DNA from: Pseudomonadota bacterium
GTDB lineage: Bacteria > Myxococcota_A > Polyangia > Polyangiales > Polyangiaceae
Reading direction: 5' to 3'
Assembly: GCA_023432025.1 (NCBI GenBank)
Contig: JAEYVE010000235.1
Span: 1 to 20,651, forward strand
Length of the DNA stretch: 20,651 nucleotides
Of the stretch, positions 5,546 to 13,156 are shown piece after piece. The position numbers and the translations under genes are program-made. The notes under the pieces are model-generated. The model was not told where the DNA came from. It saw nothing but the letters and a program-made list of their open reading frames with translations, and did no database searches. How positions within the stretch are numbered: the first letter of the stretch is position 1; every line of letters starts with the position of its first letter.

Positions 5546-6874
5546 TCAGCTTGCCACTTCGCCCACCGCCGTTTCGACGATGGCCAAGAGCTCCCCCAGA
5601 TCCGATTCCGTGATGTTGAGGGCCGGCGTGACGTACACCACGTTGCCGAGCGGTCGCAGGTAGGCGCCGAGCTCGAGCGCGCGTTCGTACACGACCCAGC
5701 CACCACGCTCGAGGTACCCACGCCCTCCGCGTAGCTCGAGCGCGCCCACCATGCCGAGGCTCCGCGCCGCGCTGACACCGGGCAAGTCGCCCAGCGCGGC
5801 GAACGTACGAGCGATGCGCTCTCCGCTCGCCTGCGCGCGCGAAACGATGCGCTCATCCTCGTAAATCGCCAGCACCTCGAGCGCCACCGCCGCGCCGAGT
5901 GGGTTTCCGCAGTAGGTGTGCCCGTAATAAAAGGCCCGATCCGATGGACCGAGAAAGCCCTCGAAGACCCGCGTCGATGCAAGCGTGGCGGCGAAGGGCA
6001 AGAGGCCGCCGCTCAGACCCTTCGCGGAGCAAAGAACGTCCGGCGAAATACCTGCGCGTTCGCACGCCCAAAACGTGCCCGTGCGTCCGTAGCCCGTGAA
6101 CACCTCGTCCACCACGAAGAGAACGTCGTAACGCTCCGTGAGACGCCTCGCCTCGCGCAGGTACTCCGCGCCATACATGCGCATGCCGCCCGCGCCTTGA
6201 ACCAAAGGTTCCACCACCAGCGCGGCCACGTCGTCCGACCGCGCCTCGAGCTCGCGTTCGAGCGCGTCCAACGCCCGATCGACGCCGTCCGCTGGCGAGG
6301 GCAAGTGCGTGACCGGCATCGTGAGCGCCGAGAACGGCCTTCGAAAGGCGTCCACGCCGCCCAGCGCCGTTGCACCGAGCGTTTCGCCGTGAAACGCGCC
6401 CTCGAGCGAGAGAAAACGAGTTTTTTTGTGGCGGCCGTTTTGGACCCAGTACTGCGCGCACAGCTTGAGGGCGGACTCGACGGCGGTCGAGCCGTTGTCG
6501 CTGAAGAAGACGTGCTCGAGGCCCGGAGGTGCGACGCGAACGAGCGCCTCCGCGACGCGCGCGGCGGGTGCGTGCGTCATGCCAGCGAGCGCGGTGTGAC
6601 ACAGCCTCGAGGCTTGTTCTTGCAGCGCGCGCAGGAGCCTGGGGTGCCCGTGTCCGAGCAGAGACGTCCACCACGACGCGTTGCCGTCGATGTACGAGCG
6701 ACCGTCGGCGTCGTGGAGCCGCGAGCCTTCCGCTCGCTCGATGACGAGCGGGCGGCCGTCTCGAAGATAAGCCTCCATGGGCGTATACGGGTGCCACACG
6801 TAACGCTTGTCGAGCTCGACGATGCGAGCGCGCTCTTCAGACGGCACGGAGGGCACCTTTGGACGTGATTTCAC
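5546..6874 (-). CDS. bioA: Adenosylmethionine-8-amino-7-oxononanoate aminotransferase (BioA)
   Basis: A PLP enzyme converting 8-amino-7-oxononanoate to 7,8-diaminononanoate in biotin synthesis, normally with S-adenosylmethionine as amino donor. The 442 residues are close to the usual length. Visible family features are VWHPYTPM (27-33), GNASWWTSLLGHGHP (64-78), the phosphate-binding DNGSTAVE (126-133), GAFHGET (159-165), VVDEVFTGYGRTG with PLP-binding Asp256, SAKGLSGG with Schiff-base Lys285, and HTYCGNPLGAAVA (319-331). Position 161 is Phe, where E. coli has the active-site Tyr144. The GTG at 6874 overlaps the kinase gene by 38 bases. The in-frame GTG at 6847, with AAAGG eight bases before it, is a good alternative start. 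No other biotin genes are in the window. The ferredoxin gene follows closely and the kinase precedes it. Confidence 0.93.
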   Translation of the reverse strand: MKSRPKVPSVPSEERARIVELDKRYVWHPYTPMEAYLRDGRPLVIERAEGSRLHDADGRSYIDGNASWWTSLLGHGHPRLLRALQEQASRLCHTALAGMTHAPAARVAEALVRVAPPGLEHVFFSDNGSTAVESALKLCAQYWVQNGRHKKTRFLSLEGAFHGETLGATALGGVDAFRRPFSALTMPVTHLPSPADGVDRALDALERELEARSDDVAALVVEPLVQGAGGMRMYGAEYLREARRLTERYDVLFVVDEVFTGYGRTGTFWACERAGISPDVLCSAKGLSGGLLPFAATLASTRVFEGFLGPSDRAFYYGHTYCGNPLGAAVALEVLAIYEDERIVSRAQASGERIARTFAALGDLPGVSAARSLGMVGALELRGGRGYLERGGWVVYERALELGAYLRPLGNVVYVTPALNITESDLGELLAIVETAVGEVAS

Positions 6875-8366
6875 TGAGGTCGAGGTCCGGGCTCATGTCG
6901 GGAATGGAGGGACGTCCGGTGGCGGAGCGTGGAATGCGCAACGTGGCCGTGGTGCCACGCCCGGGCTCGCTTTTCAAACGGAGGTCTCCGCCGTGCGCCT
7001 CGACGATGCGGAGCACGATGGGCAGACCCAGACCCGTCCCGCTGGGGCGTGTCGTGAAGAACGGGTGTGTGGCGCGGGTGAGCACGCTCGGGTCCATGCC
7101 GTGACCCGCGTCCACGATGTCAATGGCAACCGCTGGTCGCCCGTCGTCGAACTCGGCTTCATGCACGTCGATGGTGACCGCGCCGCCGCTGCGCATCGAC
7201 TGGCACGCGTTGGCCACGAGGTTGTCCATGACGAGCCGGAACAACCCCGGGTCCACCCAGATGGTCTCCAGCTCGGGCTGCTCCGGGATGGACACGATCA
7301 CGTCGTACCCCAGCGGGCGGTTCCGCTGCACCTCTTGGCAGAGCTCGACCAAAGAAACCAAGGCGCGCTTCGCCGAGACCGGACGAGCAAAACGCAAGAG
7401 CTCCGCGACCAAGCGGTTCAAACGCTCCGACTCTTCGTCGATGATGGAAAGCAGCGTTTCTCGGTCGTCTTCGGGCAAGGTGCGGCGGCGCAAACCCGCG
7501 GTGGCGTTGACGATGACGGCGAGCGGGTTGCGCACCTCGTGTGCGATCGACGCGGCGAGCTCACCGACCGCGGCCAGCTGCTCTTTTCGCACGAGCTCTC
7601 CCTGCACCTTGACGAGCTCCGCGTGCGAGCGACGAAGCTCTTCCGTGCGCTTGCGGAGGCTCTGCGCCGTTTCCCGCAAGCGCCCCTCGGTGCCGCGGTA
7701 GCGCACGATGAGCGTCGCCGCCATCGCGACGACGTACACCCACAGCACGTGCGGCGAGTAGAGACCGACCAGGCTCGTACCCGGGGTGAGCAAGAGCACC
7801 GCGTCGTGAACGGCGGCCACGCTCACCACGAGCGTTGCGCCGAAGAGAAGCTTCGCGCCGCTTCTGCCGTGCCGAAGCGCGTACCAGAGCAAGCCGCCGC
7901 CCACGGTGACACCCAAGAGGCACGCGGCGCAAAACGCGATCGCGAGCGCCTCCACGTTCGTGAGCACCGGCAGGGGCATGATGTGCGGGCTTCTCCCGAC
8001 CTCTGCGCTCCCCCCACCGAACCAGGCCCACAGAGCGATCACGAGCGCCGTCGAATGCGCGGTGCCGACGTTCCATGGTTTGGCGAGCTCCGTGTAGCGG
8101 AGCGCAAACTGGATTTGGAAGGAGCAAGCGAAGAGCGCGCCGACGACGCCGAGCCGGCTCCCGAGCTCCGCCGTCGGGCTGGACACCTCGCGCGCCACCA
8201 TGGACACGCCTGCGCACATGCAGGCGAGCCACATCATGACGACGCCGAACACGAAGTATTCCCGATCGCGACGCGCCCAGAAGTGCGCCGCCATGAAGAA
8301 CACCCCAATGGCGACGTAAGCGACCGACCACGCGGCGAGCGCACCCGAGTAGAAGCCGAGGCTCAC
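6837..8366 (-). CDS. Membrane histidine kinase with seven-helix-like sensor
   Basis: A sensor kinase of 509 residues. The N-terminal half (about 5-222) has some seven hydrophobic segments (for example 8-27, 38-58, 72-90, 105-118, 138-162, 173-194, 205-221), resembling 7TM sensor regions; no extracellular domain is evident. A short coiled coil (about 228-262) leads to a HisKA domain, SIAHEVRNPL, with phospho-acceptor His276. The HATPase domain shows an N box NLVANACQSM (382-391), G1 DAGHGM (419-424), F box HPFFTTR (434-440) and G2 GTGLGL (443-448). All key catalytic motifs look intact. There is no receiver domain and no response regulator gene adjacent, so the partner is unknown. The GTG start overlaps the stop of the upstream lipoprotein gene as GTGA, implying translational coupling. 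The two products probably act together, the lipoprotein perhaps as sensory partner (inferred). Confidence 0.9.
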   Translation of the reverse strand: MSLGFYSGALAAWSVAYVAIGVFFMAAHFWARRDREYFVFGVVMMWLACMCAGVSMVAREVSSPTAELGSRLGVVGALFACSFQIQFALRYTELAKPWNVGTAHSTALVIALWAWFGGGSAEVGRSPHIMPLPVLTNVEALAIAFCAACLLGVTVGGGLLWYALRHGRSGAKLLFGATLVVSVAAVHDAVLLLTPGTSLVGLYSPHVLWVYVVAMAATLIVRYRGTEGRLRETAQSLRKRTEELRRSHAELVKVQGELVRKEQLAAVGELAASIAHEVRNPLAVIVNATAGLRRRTLPEDDRETLLSIIDEESERLNRLVAELLRFARPVSAKRALVSLVELCQEVQRNRPLGYDVIVSIPEQPELETIWVDPGLFRLVMDNLVANACQSMRSGGAVTIDVHEAEFDDGRPAVAIDIVDAGHGMDPSVLTRATHPFFTTRPSGTGLGLPIVLRIVEAHGGDLRLKSEPGRGTTATLRIPRSATGRPSIPDMSPDLDLSEITSKGALRAV

Positions 8367-9199
8367 GGCCCGGGCCTCCGCGGTGCGTCCCGATTGACGG
8401 TGATCACGCGCGACAGCGTGGACCAGGCACCGCGCACCGGCACCAGGTCGCTCGCGGAAGGCCCCGGCGCGAGCTCCTCCGCTTCGATACGAAAATCACC
8501 ACTCGGTAGGCCCTGCACGGTCAGCGGCTCTCCGCTGGTGCGGCGCTCGGCCGTCCACCCCGGCCCCACCACACGGACAACCAGGCTGCGTTCCGGTGTC
8601 AGTGAGAACGCGTCGATGGTGACGCCGTCGGCGGCGGCGTCGCCATTGAACGTGCCGTGAGGCGAAAACAGTACGGCCCCCCATGATGAGGGCTCGGCGT
8701 TCGCCTCGCCTTCGTCCCCCACGAAGAACCAGCTCGCGGCGAAAGCGCGTCCCTCTGCGCCCTCCTGCACGACCACCAGTCGATGGGCGCCAGGAGCGAG
8801 CTCTTCATCCTCCAGCAGGAGATCCATCAGGCGAATGCTTCCCGTGTCCACGCGACGGAACGGATGGTCGTCCAGCCCCACGTACACCGTACCCTGCGCG
8901 CCGCTCACGACGACGGAGCGGGTCGCCACCACGTCCGACAGGATCCGTTCCCCCGCGGCGGGCGACGTGATTCGGAACGCCGCCTCGATTCGGCCGACCA
9001 GGGGAAGTGGCTCCAGCCGGATCGGGGCGGAGCTCTCCACGGAAGAGGCAACGGGGGGCGCGTCGTTCGGCTTTGCGAGCGTCTCGGTTGCCGGAGCCGA
9101 CGACGCCCGCACGACGGCACGTGATTCCACGCCGGGATTCGCTGCGCAGCCCAAGACGCATAAAGCGGCGATTGACGAGGCCCTCACTCGGGGGAACAT
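8363..9199 (-). CDS. Putative lipoprotein coupled to a histidine kinase
   Basis: A protein of 278 residues with no recognised family. From the ATG at 9199 the leader reads MFPRVRASSIAALCVLGC, with a sound lipobox VLGC and lipid Cys18. A Ser/Ala/Pro-rich linker (about 20-60) follows. The remainder looks beta-rich: repeated short segments such as RSVVVSGAQGTVYVGLDD, HRLVVVQEGAEGRAFAASWFFVGDE and RSLVVRVVGPGWTAERR suggest Ig-like or beta-sandwich modules. A longer frame opens at 9304, but the extra 35 residues are Arg/Gly-rich and the lipoprotein signal would be buried, so 9199 is preferred. A run of ten G residues lies two bases before the ATG. The gene ends in a GTGA overlap with the kinase. 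It is the first gene of the four-gene unit and is divergent from dnaX. Confidence 0.75.
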   Translation of the reverse strand: MFPRVRASSIAALCVLGCAANPGVESRAVVRASSAPATETLAKPNDAPPVASSVESSAPIRLEPLPLVGRIEAAFRITSPAAGERILSDVVATRSVVVSGAQGTVYVGLDDHPFRRVDTGSIRLMDLLLEDEELAPGAHRLVVVQEGAEGRAFAASWFFVGDEGEANAEPSSWGAVLFSPHGTFNGDAAADGVTIDAFSLTPERSLVVRVVGPGWTAERRTSGEPLTVQGLPSGDFRIEAEELAPGPSASDLVPVRGAWSTLSRVITVNRDAPRRPGP

Positions 9200-9201
9200 A
9201 T

Positions 9202-9211
9202 CCCCCCCCCC
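9202..9211 (-). repeat. G10 homopolymer in the ribosome-binding region
   Basis: Ten consecutive G residues on the coding strand, separated from the lipoprotein ATG by only AT. The tract occupies the Shine-Dalgarno position. Homopolymers of this length can gain or lose bases by polymerase slippage, which here would change the spacing between any ribosome-binding sequence and the start codon. The tract is seen directly; its variability is inferred. Confidence 0.7.
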
Positions 9212-9351
9212 GCCTCGGCGAAAGCGGCCCGCACCGCGCGTTTCCTTCGACCGGAACGGGCCCGGGACGTCGCCTGGACTCGCGCGCTCGCAGAAACGGG
9301 CCACCCGCGCGGGGCTAGAGACGACCGTCCCAATCTGCTAGCTCAGCGGCG

Positions 9352-11352
9352 ATGAGTTACGTCGTCCTCGCCCGGAAGTGGCGCCCCATGCGCTTCGAGG
9401 ACCTCGTGGGCCAGGACCACGTCGCGCGCACGCTCGGCAACGCCATCGACTCGGGCCGCGTCGCGCACGCGTTTCTCTTCACCGGCGTGCGCGGCGTCGG
9501 AAAAACGACGAGCGCCCGCATCCTGGCCAAGGCGCTCAACTGCATGCGCAAACCGGGGACCGTCCCTCCCGGAGAGGATCCCGGACCGACGGTCACACCG
9601 TGTCTGGAGTGCGCTGCCTGCGTCGAAATCACCGCAGGCACGGACATGGACGTCCGCGAAATCGACGGCGCCAGCTACAACGGCGTGGACGAAGTCCGGA
9701 AGCTTCAGGACTCACTGCCGTACCGCCCCACGCGGGACCGCTACAAGATTTTCATCGTGGACGAGGTCCACATGCTCTCACAAGCGGCGTGGAACGCGTT
9801 CTTGAAGACCTTGGAGGAGCCGCCTCCGCACGTGAAGTTCATCTTTGCGACCACGGAGGTGCACAAGGTCCCCGTCACCATCCTGAGTCGAGTGCAGCGC
9901 TTCGACTTCAAGATGATCCAGGCGCGAGCCATCGCGGGACGCCTGCGCTACGTGCTCGAGCAGGAGCACATTGAAGCCGACGAGGCGTCCGTCGCCATCC
10001 TTGCGCGGGAAGCCGCCGGCAGCATGCGCGACGCCATGAGCCTGCTCGATCAGGTCATCGCGTTCAGCGGAAACCGCTTGGCCGGCGATGACGTGGCCCG
10101 AGTGCTCGGCGTGGCCAGCCGACAAGCTTTGCACGACATCGCTCGTGGCCTGGTGAAGGGGGATGCGGCAGGCTGTCTGGAGGTGGTCAGCCACGTGGCA
10201 GATCAAGGGTTCGACATCCCGCACGTCGCCCGCGACGTGTTGTCGCTATTGCGCGACTTGGTCGTCGCCAAGGTGGTGAGTGATCCTTCGGGACTCTTGG
10301 ATTTGGCGGACGAGGAGCGACGAGACGTCATGAGCCTTGCCGAGAGCACGGACGCCGACGATGTCTTGCGGCTCCATCAGGGGTTTTCGCGCGGCTACGA
10401 CGAGGTCGTCCGCAGCGCAGCGCCGCGCGCCGCGCTGGAAATGCTGCTCGTGCGCCTCGCTCGTCGTCCTCCGCTCCTGCCGGTGGACGACCTGATTCAG
10501 CGTTTGGGTCAGCTCGAACGACGCTTGGCAGCGCAACCCACACGCGGGCGCGAACGCGAAGGCGAAAGTCGCCCGGCGCGAAGCGGCGCGTCGAGTAGCA
10601 GTCGCGGCGAACCCGAAGGCCCAGGCGCGGGACCGTACGTAGGCAGCGAGCTCGCACCACCGGAGCCGCCCCGTGAGCTCGCCCCGGTGGCTCAGGCTCG
10701 CACGGCCGAAGCGCCCGCCAAGCTCCCTGAGGGCGCGCTTCCCCGAACCGCGACCGAGTCGGCGGCAGAAGCTCCGCCCCCCTCCGCCAGAGCCAGGTCA
10801 CGTTCGGAGCCGCCACGCCGCAGCCCGACGGAGCGGGTGCCTGCACCGGAGCCAATTCGAGCTCATTCGAGTTCGCCCCCGGCGCCCGTCTCACAGCTTC
10901 CGGCACCTCCCAGCGCGCGGCTGGTCCCTGAAGCGTCCCCCGAAGAAGTCGCCCTGCTCCTCCGCTTGCGGCCGCTCGTCGAACGAGTGCGCGAAGCGCA
11001 CATCGAGCTCGCCGCGTACCTCGAGCAGGCGGTCCCCATCGCCATAGGATCCGGTGTGGTCGAGCTCGGCTTCGAGCGCGGCAGCCTCTTCGTGGGACAC
11101 GTCACCGCCCGGGAGGCGCTCACCTTGCTCGAGAGCGTCGCCAGCGAAGTTTTGGGTGAACCCACCGTAGTGCGCGTCACCCAGGACTACCGCGAAGCCG
11201 CGCCACACAAGACCCTGAGCGCGCAGCGCGTGCGAGAGCGAGAAGCTGCGCGACGGGAAGCGGTCGCTCGCGCCAAGGCGCACCCGCGCGTCGTCGACGC
11301 CATCGAGGTGTTCGGCGCGCGCATCAAAGAAGTCAAGCTAGCGGAGGGCTGA
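9352..11352 (+). CDS. dnaX: DNA polymerase III subunit gamma/tau (DnaX)
   Basis: The clamp-loader ATPase that, with delta and delta', loads the sliding clamp during replication. The 666 residues begin MSYVVLARKWRPMRFEDLVGQDH. Walker A is GVRGVGKTT (45-53), the zinc site is Cys64, 84, 87 and 90, Walker B is DEVH (137-140), and sensor 1 precedes LSRVQRF (178-184), where the usual SRC motif reads SRV. Domain III runs to about 370. A low-complexity Pro/Ala/Arg/Glu-rich stretch (about 395-520) separates it from a tau-like C-terminal domain (about 535-666). No A-rich slippery heptamer was found, so a single full-length tau-type product is likely. The ATG is the first sensible start, although no strong Shine-Dalgarno is visible. 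recR follows after four bases. The gene diverges from the lipoprotein-kinase-bioA unit. Confidence 0.95.
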   Translation: MSYVVLARKWRPMRFEDLVGQDHVARTLGNAIDSGRVAHAFLFTGVRGVGKTTSARILAKALNCMRKPGTVPPGEDPGPTVTPCLECAACVEITAGTDMDVREIDGASYNGVDEVRKLQDSLPYRPTRDRYKIFIVDEVHMLSQAAWNAFLKTLEEPPPHVKFIFATTEVHKVPVTILSRVQRFDFKMIQARAIAGRLRYVLEQEHIEADEASVAILAREAAGSMRDAMSLLDQVIAFSGNRLAGDDVARVLGVASRQALHDIARGLVKGDAAGCLEVVSHVADQGFDIPHVARDVLSLLRDLVVAKVVSDPSGLLDLADEERRDVMSLAESTDADDVLRLHQGFSRGYDEVVRSAAPRAALEMLLVRLARRPPLLPVDDLIQRLGQLERRLAAQPTRGREREGESRPARSGASSSSRGEPEGPGAGPYVGSELAPPEPPRELAPVAQARTAEAPAKLPEGALPRTATESAAEAPPPSARARSRSEPPRRSPTERVPAPEPIRAHSSSPPAPVSQLPAPPSARLVPEASPEEVALLLRLRPLVERVREAHIELAAYLEQAVPIAIGSGVVELGFERGSLFVGHVTAREALTLLESVASEVLGEPTVVRVTQDYREAAPHKTLSAQRVREREAARREAVARAKAHPRVVDAIEVFGARIKEVKLAEG

Positions 11353-11356
11353 ACCC

Positions 11357-11974
11357 ATGTTGCCGGAGCCTCTTCGACGTGTCGTCCAGATGTTCGCTCG
11401 CTTGCCGGGCGTGGGCGAGAAAACCGCGCAGCGCTTCGCGCTTCAGCTGATGAGCGACGCGACGCTCGCCGTCGAGCTGAGCCGTGAGCTCGGGCTGCTC
11501 GCGGAGAGCATCAAACCGTGTGAGCGCTGCGGAAATATCGCCGAGATCGACCCCACGGGGCACGCCGTGTGCGGCGTCTGCAAGGATCCGCGTCGTGACC
11601 CGCGGCTCTTGTGCGTCGTCGGCCGCGTACAAGACCTGATCGCCATCGAGCGGAGCGGTGTGATGCGCGGGCGCTACTTCGTGCTCGGTCGGCTACTTTC
11701 GCCGCTCGACGGCATTGGCCCCGAGGAGCTCCCGCTCGACGCGCTCGGCCGTCGTCTCACCCAAGACGACGTGCAGGAGGTCATATTGGCCACGCCGCCT
11801 TCGGTCGACGGCGAAGCTACGGCGCTGCTCCTGGCGCGAGAGCTGGGCAAGCGCGGTCTTCGCGTCAGCCGCATCGCCAGCGGCGTTCCTCACGGCGGTG
11901 ACTTGGAGTTCGCCGATCAAATCACGCTGGGTCGCGCCATCGAGGGGCGACGAAATCTCGACGGCTCCGGCTGA
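11357..11974 (+). CDS. recR: Recombination mediator protein RecR
   Basis: A 205-residue RecR, which with RecF/RecO helps load RecA onto gapped DNA. The helix-hairpin-helix region is visible in MFARLPGVGEKTAQRFALQL (12-31). A CxxC...CxxC zinc finger uses Cys55, 58, 72 and 75. The Toprim domain follows, with LCVVGRVQDLIAIERSG, RGRYFVLGRLLSPLDGIGP and a C-terminal RIASGVPHGGDLEFADQITLGRAIEGR. Length is typical. An oddity is Gly89 in CVVG, where RecR proteins normally have the Toprim Glu (CVVE). The ATG lies four bases after the dnaX stop, so the two are co-transcribed. In many bacteria a ybaB/ebfC gene sits between them; here it is absent. Confidence 0.95.
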   Translation: MLPEPLRRVVQMFARLPGVGEKTAQRFALQLMSDATLAVELSRELGLLAESIKPCERCGNIAEIDPTGHAVCGVCKDPRRDPRLLCVVGRVQDLIAIERSGVMRGRYFVLGRLLSPLDGIGPEELPLDALGRRLTQDDVQEVILATPPSVDGEATALLLARELGKRGLRVSRIASGVPHGGDLEFADQITLGRAIEGRRNLDGSG

Positions 11975-12040
11975 GAGATGGCGTCGCCGCCCACCGCGCC
12001 ACGCCCCGCCACGAACAACGATAGAGTTGGAAACGGTCCC

Positions 12041-13153
12041 ATGAGCAAAGACAGCGCACAGAACTTCGACCCCCACACGCCTGCCGACCAAGCGTTGAAC
12101 GCTGCGGCCCAAGCCGGCGCGCGCGCCGACGCGCTCGTGCTCGCGTGGCGCGACGCCGGCAACGCGGCCGCGCTCCTCGAGGTCGCCGAAGGCGGCTCCG
12201 GCGAGACGCGCAAGGCCGCCAAGCGCGCCTTGGCCGTCTTGAAGTCGCGCGGCGTCGCTATTCCGGAAAAGCAGCGCGTCGCGCGCCTCAGCGCCCCCGT
12301 ACAGGAAACGGTCGAAGCGTTCATGACCGCGCCGGACGGCGCGCTCAACGTGCTGCTCGTGCTCGCTCGTTGGCCCAAGGAGCGGCGTGGCAAGGTCGTG
12401 TTCGTGCTGCTGCGTGACGGCGTGGGGCTCTTGAACGTACGCATCGCGGAAATCGCGCAGTCGGGTCTGAAGGAAGAGGTCAAGCGCCTCGCTGGGGAGC
12501 GCGCGCGGCTCTGCTCCGTGCCCGTTGCTTGGGCGCGCGCGCGCATCGCGGCTTCCCGCCAGAAGAACGCTGAGAACCAGCTACCGCTTCCGCTCGGGCT
12601 CGACAGCGCCGCGGACCTGCTGGGTCCCGCTCCAGCAGAAGCACTCGAGCACCCGTTCGACGAGGAGGGCCTGGAGCTTGCGGATGAAGACGCTGCCGCG
12701 CTGGCGCTCGGCTCCGGCGGATTGCACCTGCTCCCGGAGTTCGCGCCGTGGATGCCCAGTCAGGCTGCCGTGCAGAGCATGCTGCTCGAGGTGGGCAGCA
12801 CCCTGACGCCCGGCGTGCAGCCGGCCGAGGGCGAGCTGAGCGACAAGCTCGTCGCGGCCATGAAGGCCGCGACGGATCGCTACTTCGAGCCCGAGCTTCG
12901 CGCCCGCGTGGCGCTCGCGATGAAAGACGCCGGCCTCAGCGTGCTCGCGCGAGAAGGCGAGGGCAAAGCGCTCGAAGTGGCGGCGACCATCAAGGCCGTG
13001 GAGCGGTGTGGTCTCGTGACCAACCCACCTCACGAGGTGCCGTTTTTGCGTGCCTTCTTCGAGAAGGCGACCCAGCTCATCATGGCGCAAAACCAGGGAC
13101 AGCTCCGCATTCCCATCCCCAAGGCGCAAGCGTCCACCAGCGAAAACACCTGA
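12041..13153 (+). CDS. Protein of unknown function in the dnaX-recR unit
   Basis: A protein of 370 residues, not recognised. It lacks a signal peptide and membrane segments and appears soluble and alpha-helical. The N-terminal part has short helices of the type RKAAKRALAVLKSRGVAIPE. A hydrophobic segment LNVLLVLARWPKERRGKVVFVLLRDGVGLLNVRIAEI follows. The middle has an acidic stretch FDEEGLELADEDAAAL, and the C-terminal half reads like helical repeats (LVAAMKAATDRYFEPELRARVALAMKDAGLSVLAREGEGKALEVAATIKAVERCG). The frame is open from an ATG at 11978, four bases after recR, but the extra 21 codons include codons rare here (AGA, GTT, GGA) and look non-coding, so the ATG at 12041 with GGAAA upstream is preferred. 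Composition matches the neighbours. It ends three bases from the convergent aminotransferase gene. Confidence 0.75.
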   Translation: MSKDSAQNFDPHTPADQALNAAAQAGARADALVLAWRDAGNAAALLEVAEGGSGETRKAAKRALAVLKSRGVAIPEKQRVARLSAPVQETVEAFMTAPDGALNVLLVLARWPKERRGKVVFVLLRDGVGLLNVRIAEIAQSGLKEEVKRLAGERARLCSVPVAWARARIAASRQKNAENQLPLPLGLDSAADLLGPAPAEALEHPFDEEGLELADEDAAALALGSGGLHLLPEFAPWMPSQAAVQSMLLEVGSTLTPGVQPAEGELSDKLVAAMKAATDRYFEPELRARVALAMKDAGLSVLAREGEGKALEVAATIKAVERCGLVTNPPHEVPFLRAFFEKATQLIMAQNQGQLRIPIPKAQASTSENT

Positions 13154-13156
13154 CGC

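Noticed and set aside
6807..8660. A 617-codon plus-strand open frame
   Set aside because: It is antisense to the histidine kinase, whose H, N, G1, F and G2 boxes are all in place; its product is Arg/His-rich with no motif.
10560..10920. Programmed frameshift in dnaX giving a separate gamma subunit
   Set aside because: No A-rich slippery heptamer or downstream stimulatory hairpin was found; the only short A run is in the Walker A region.
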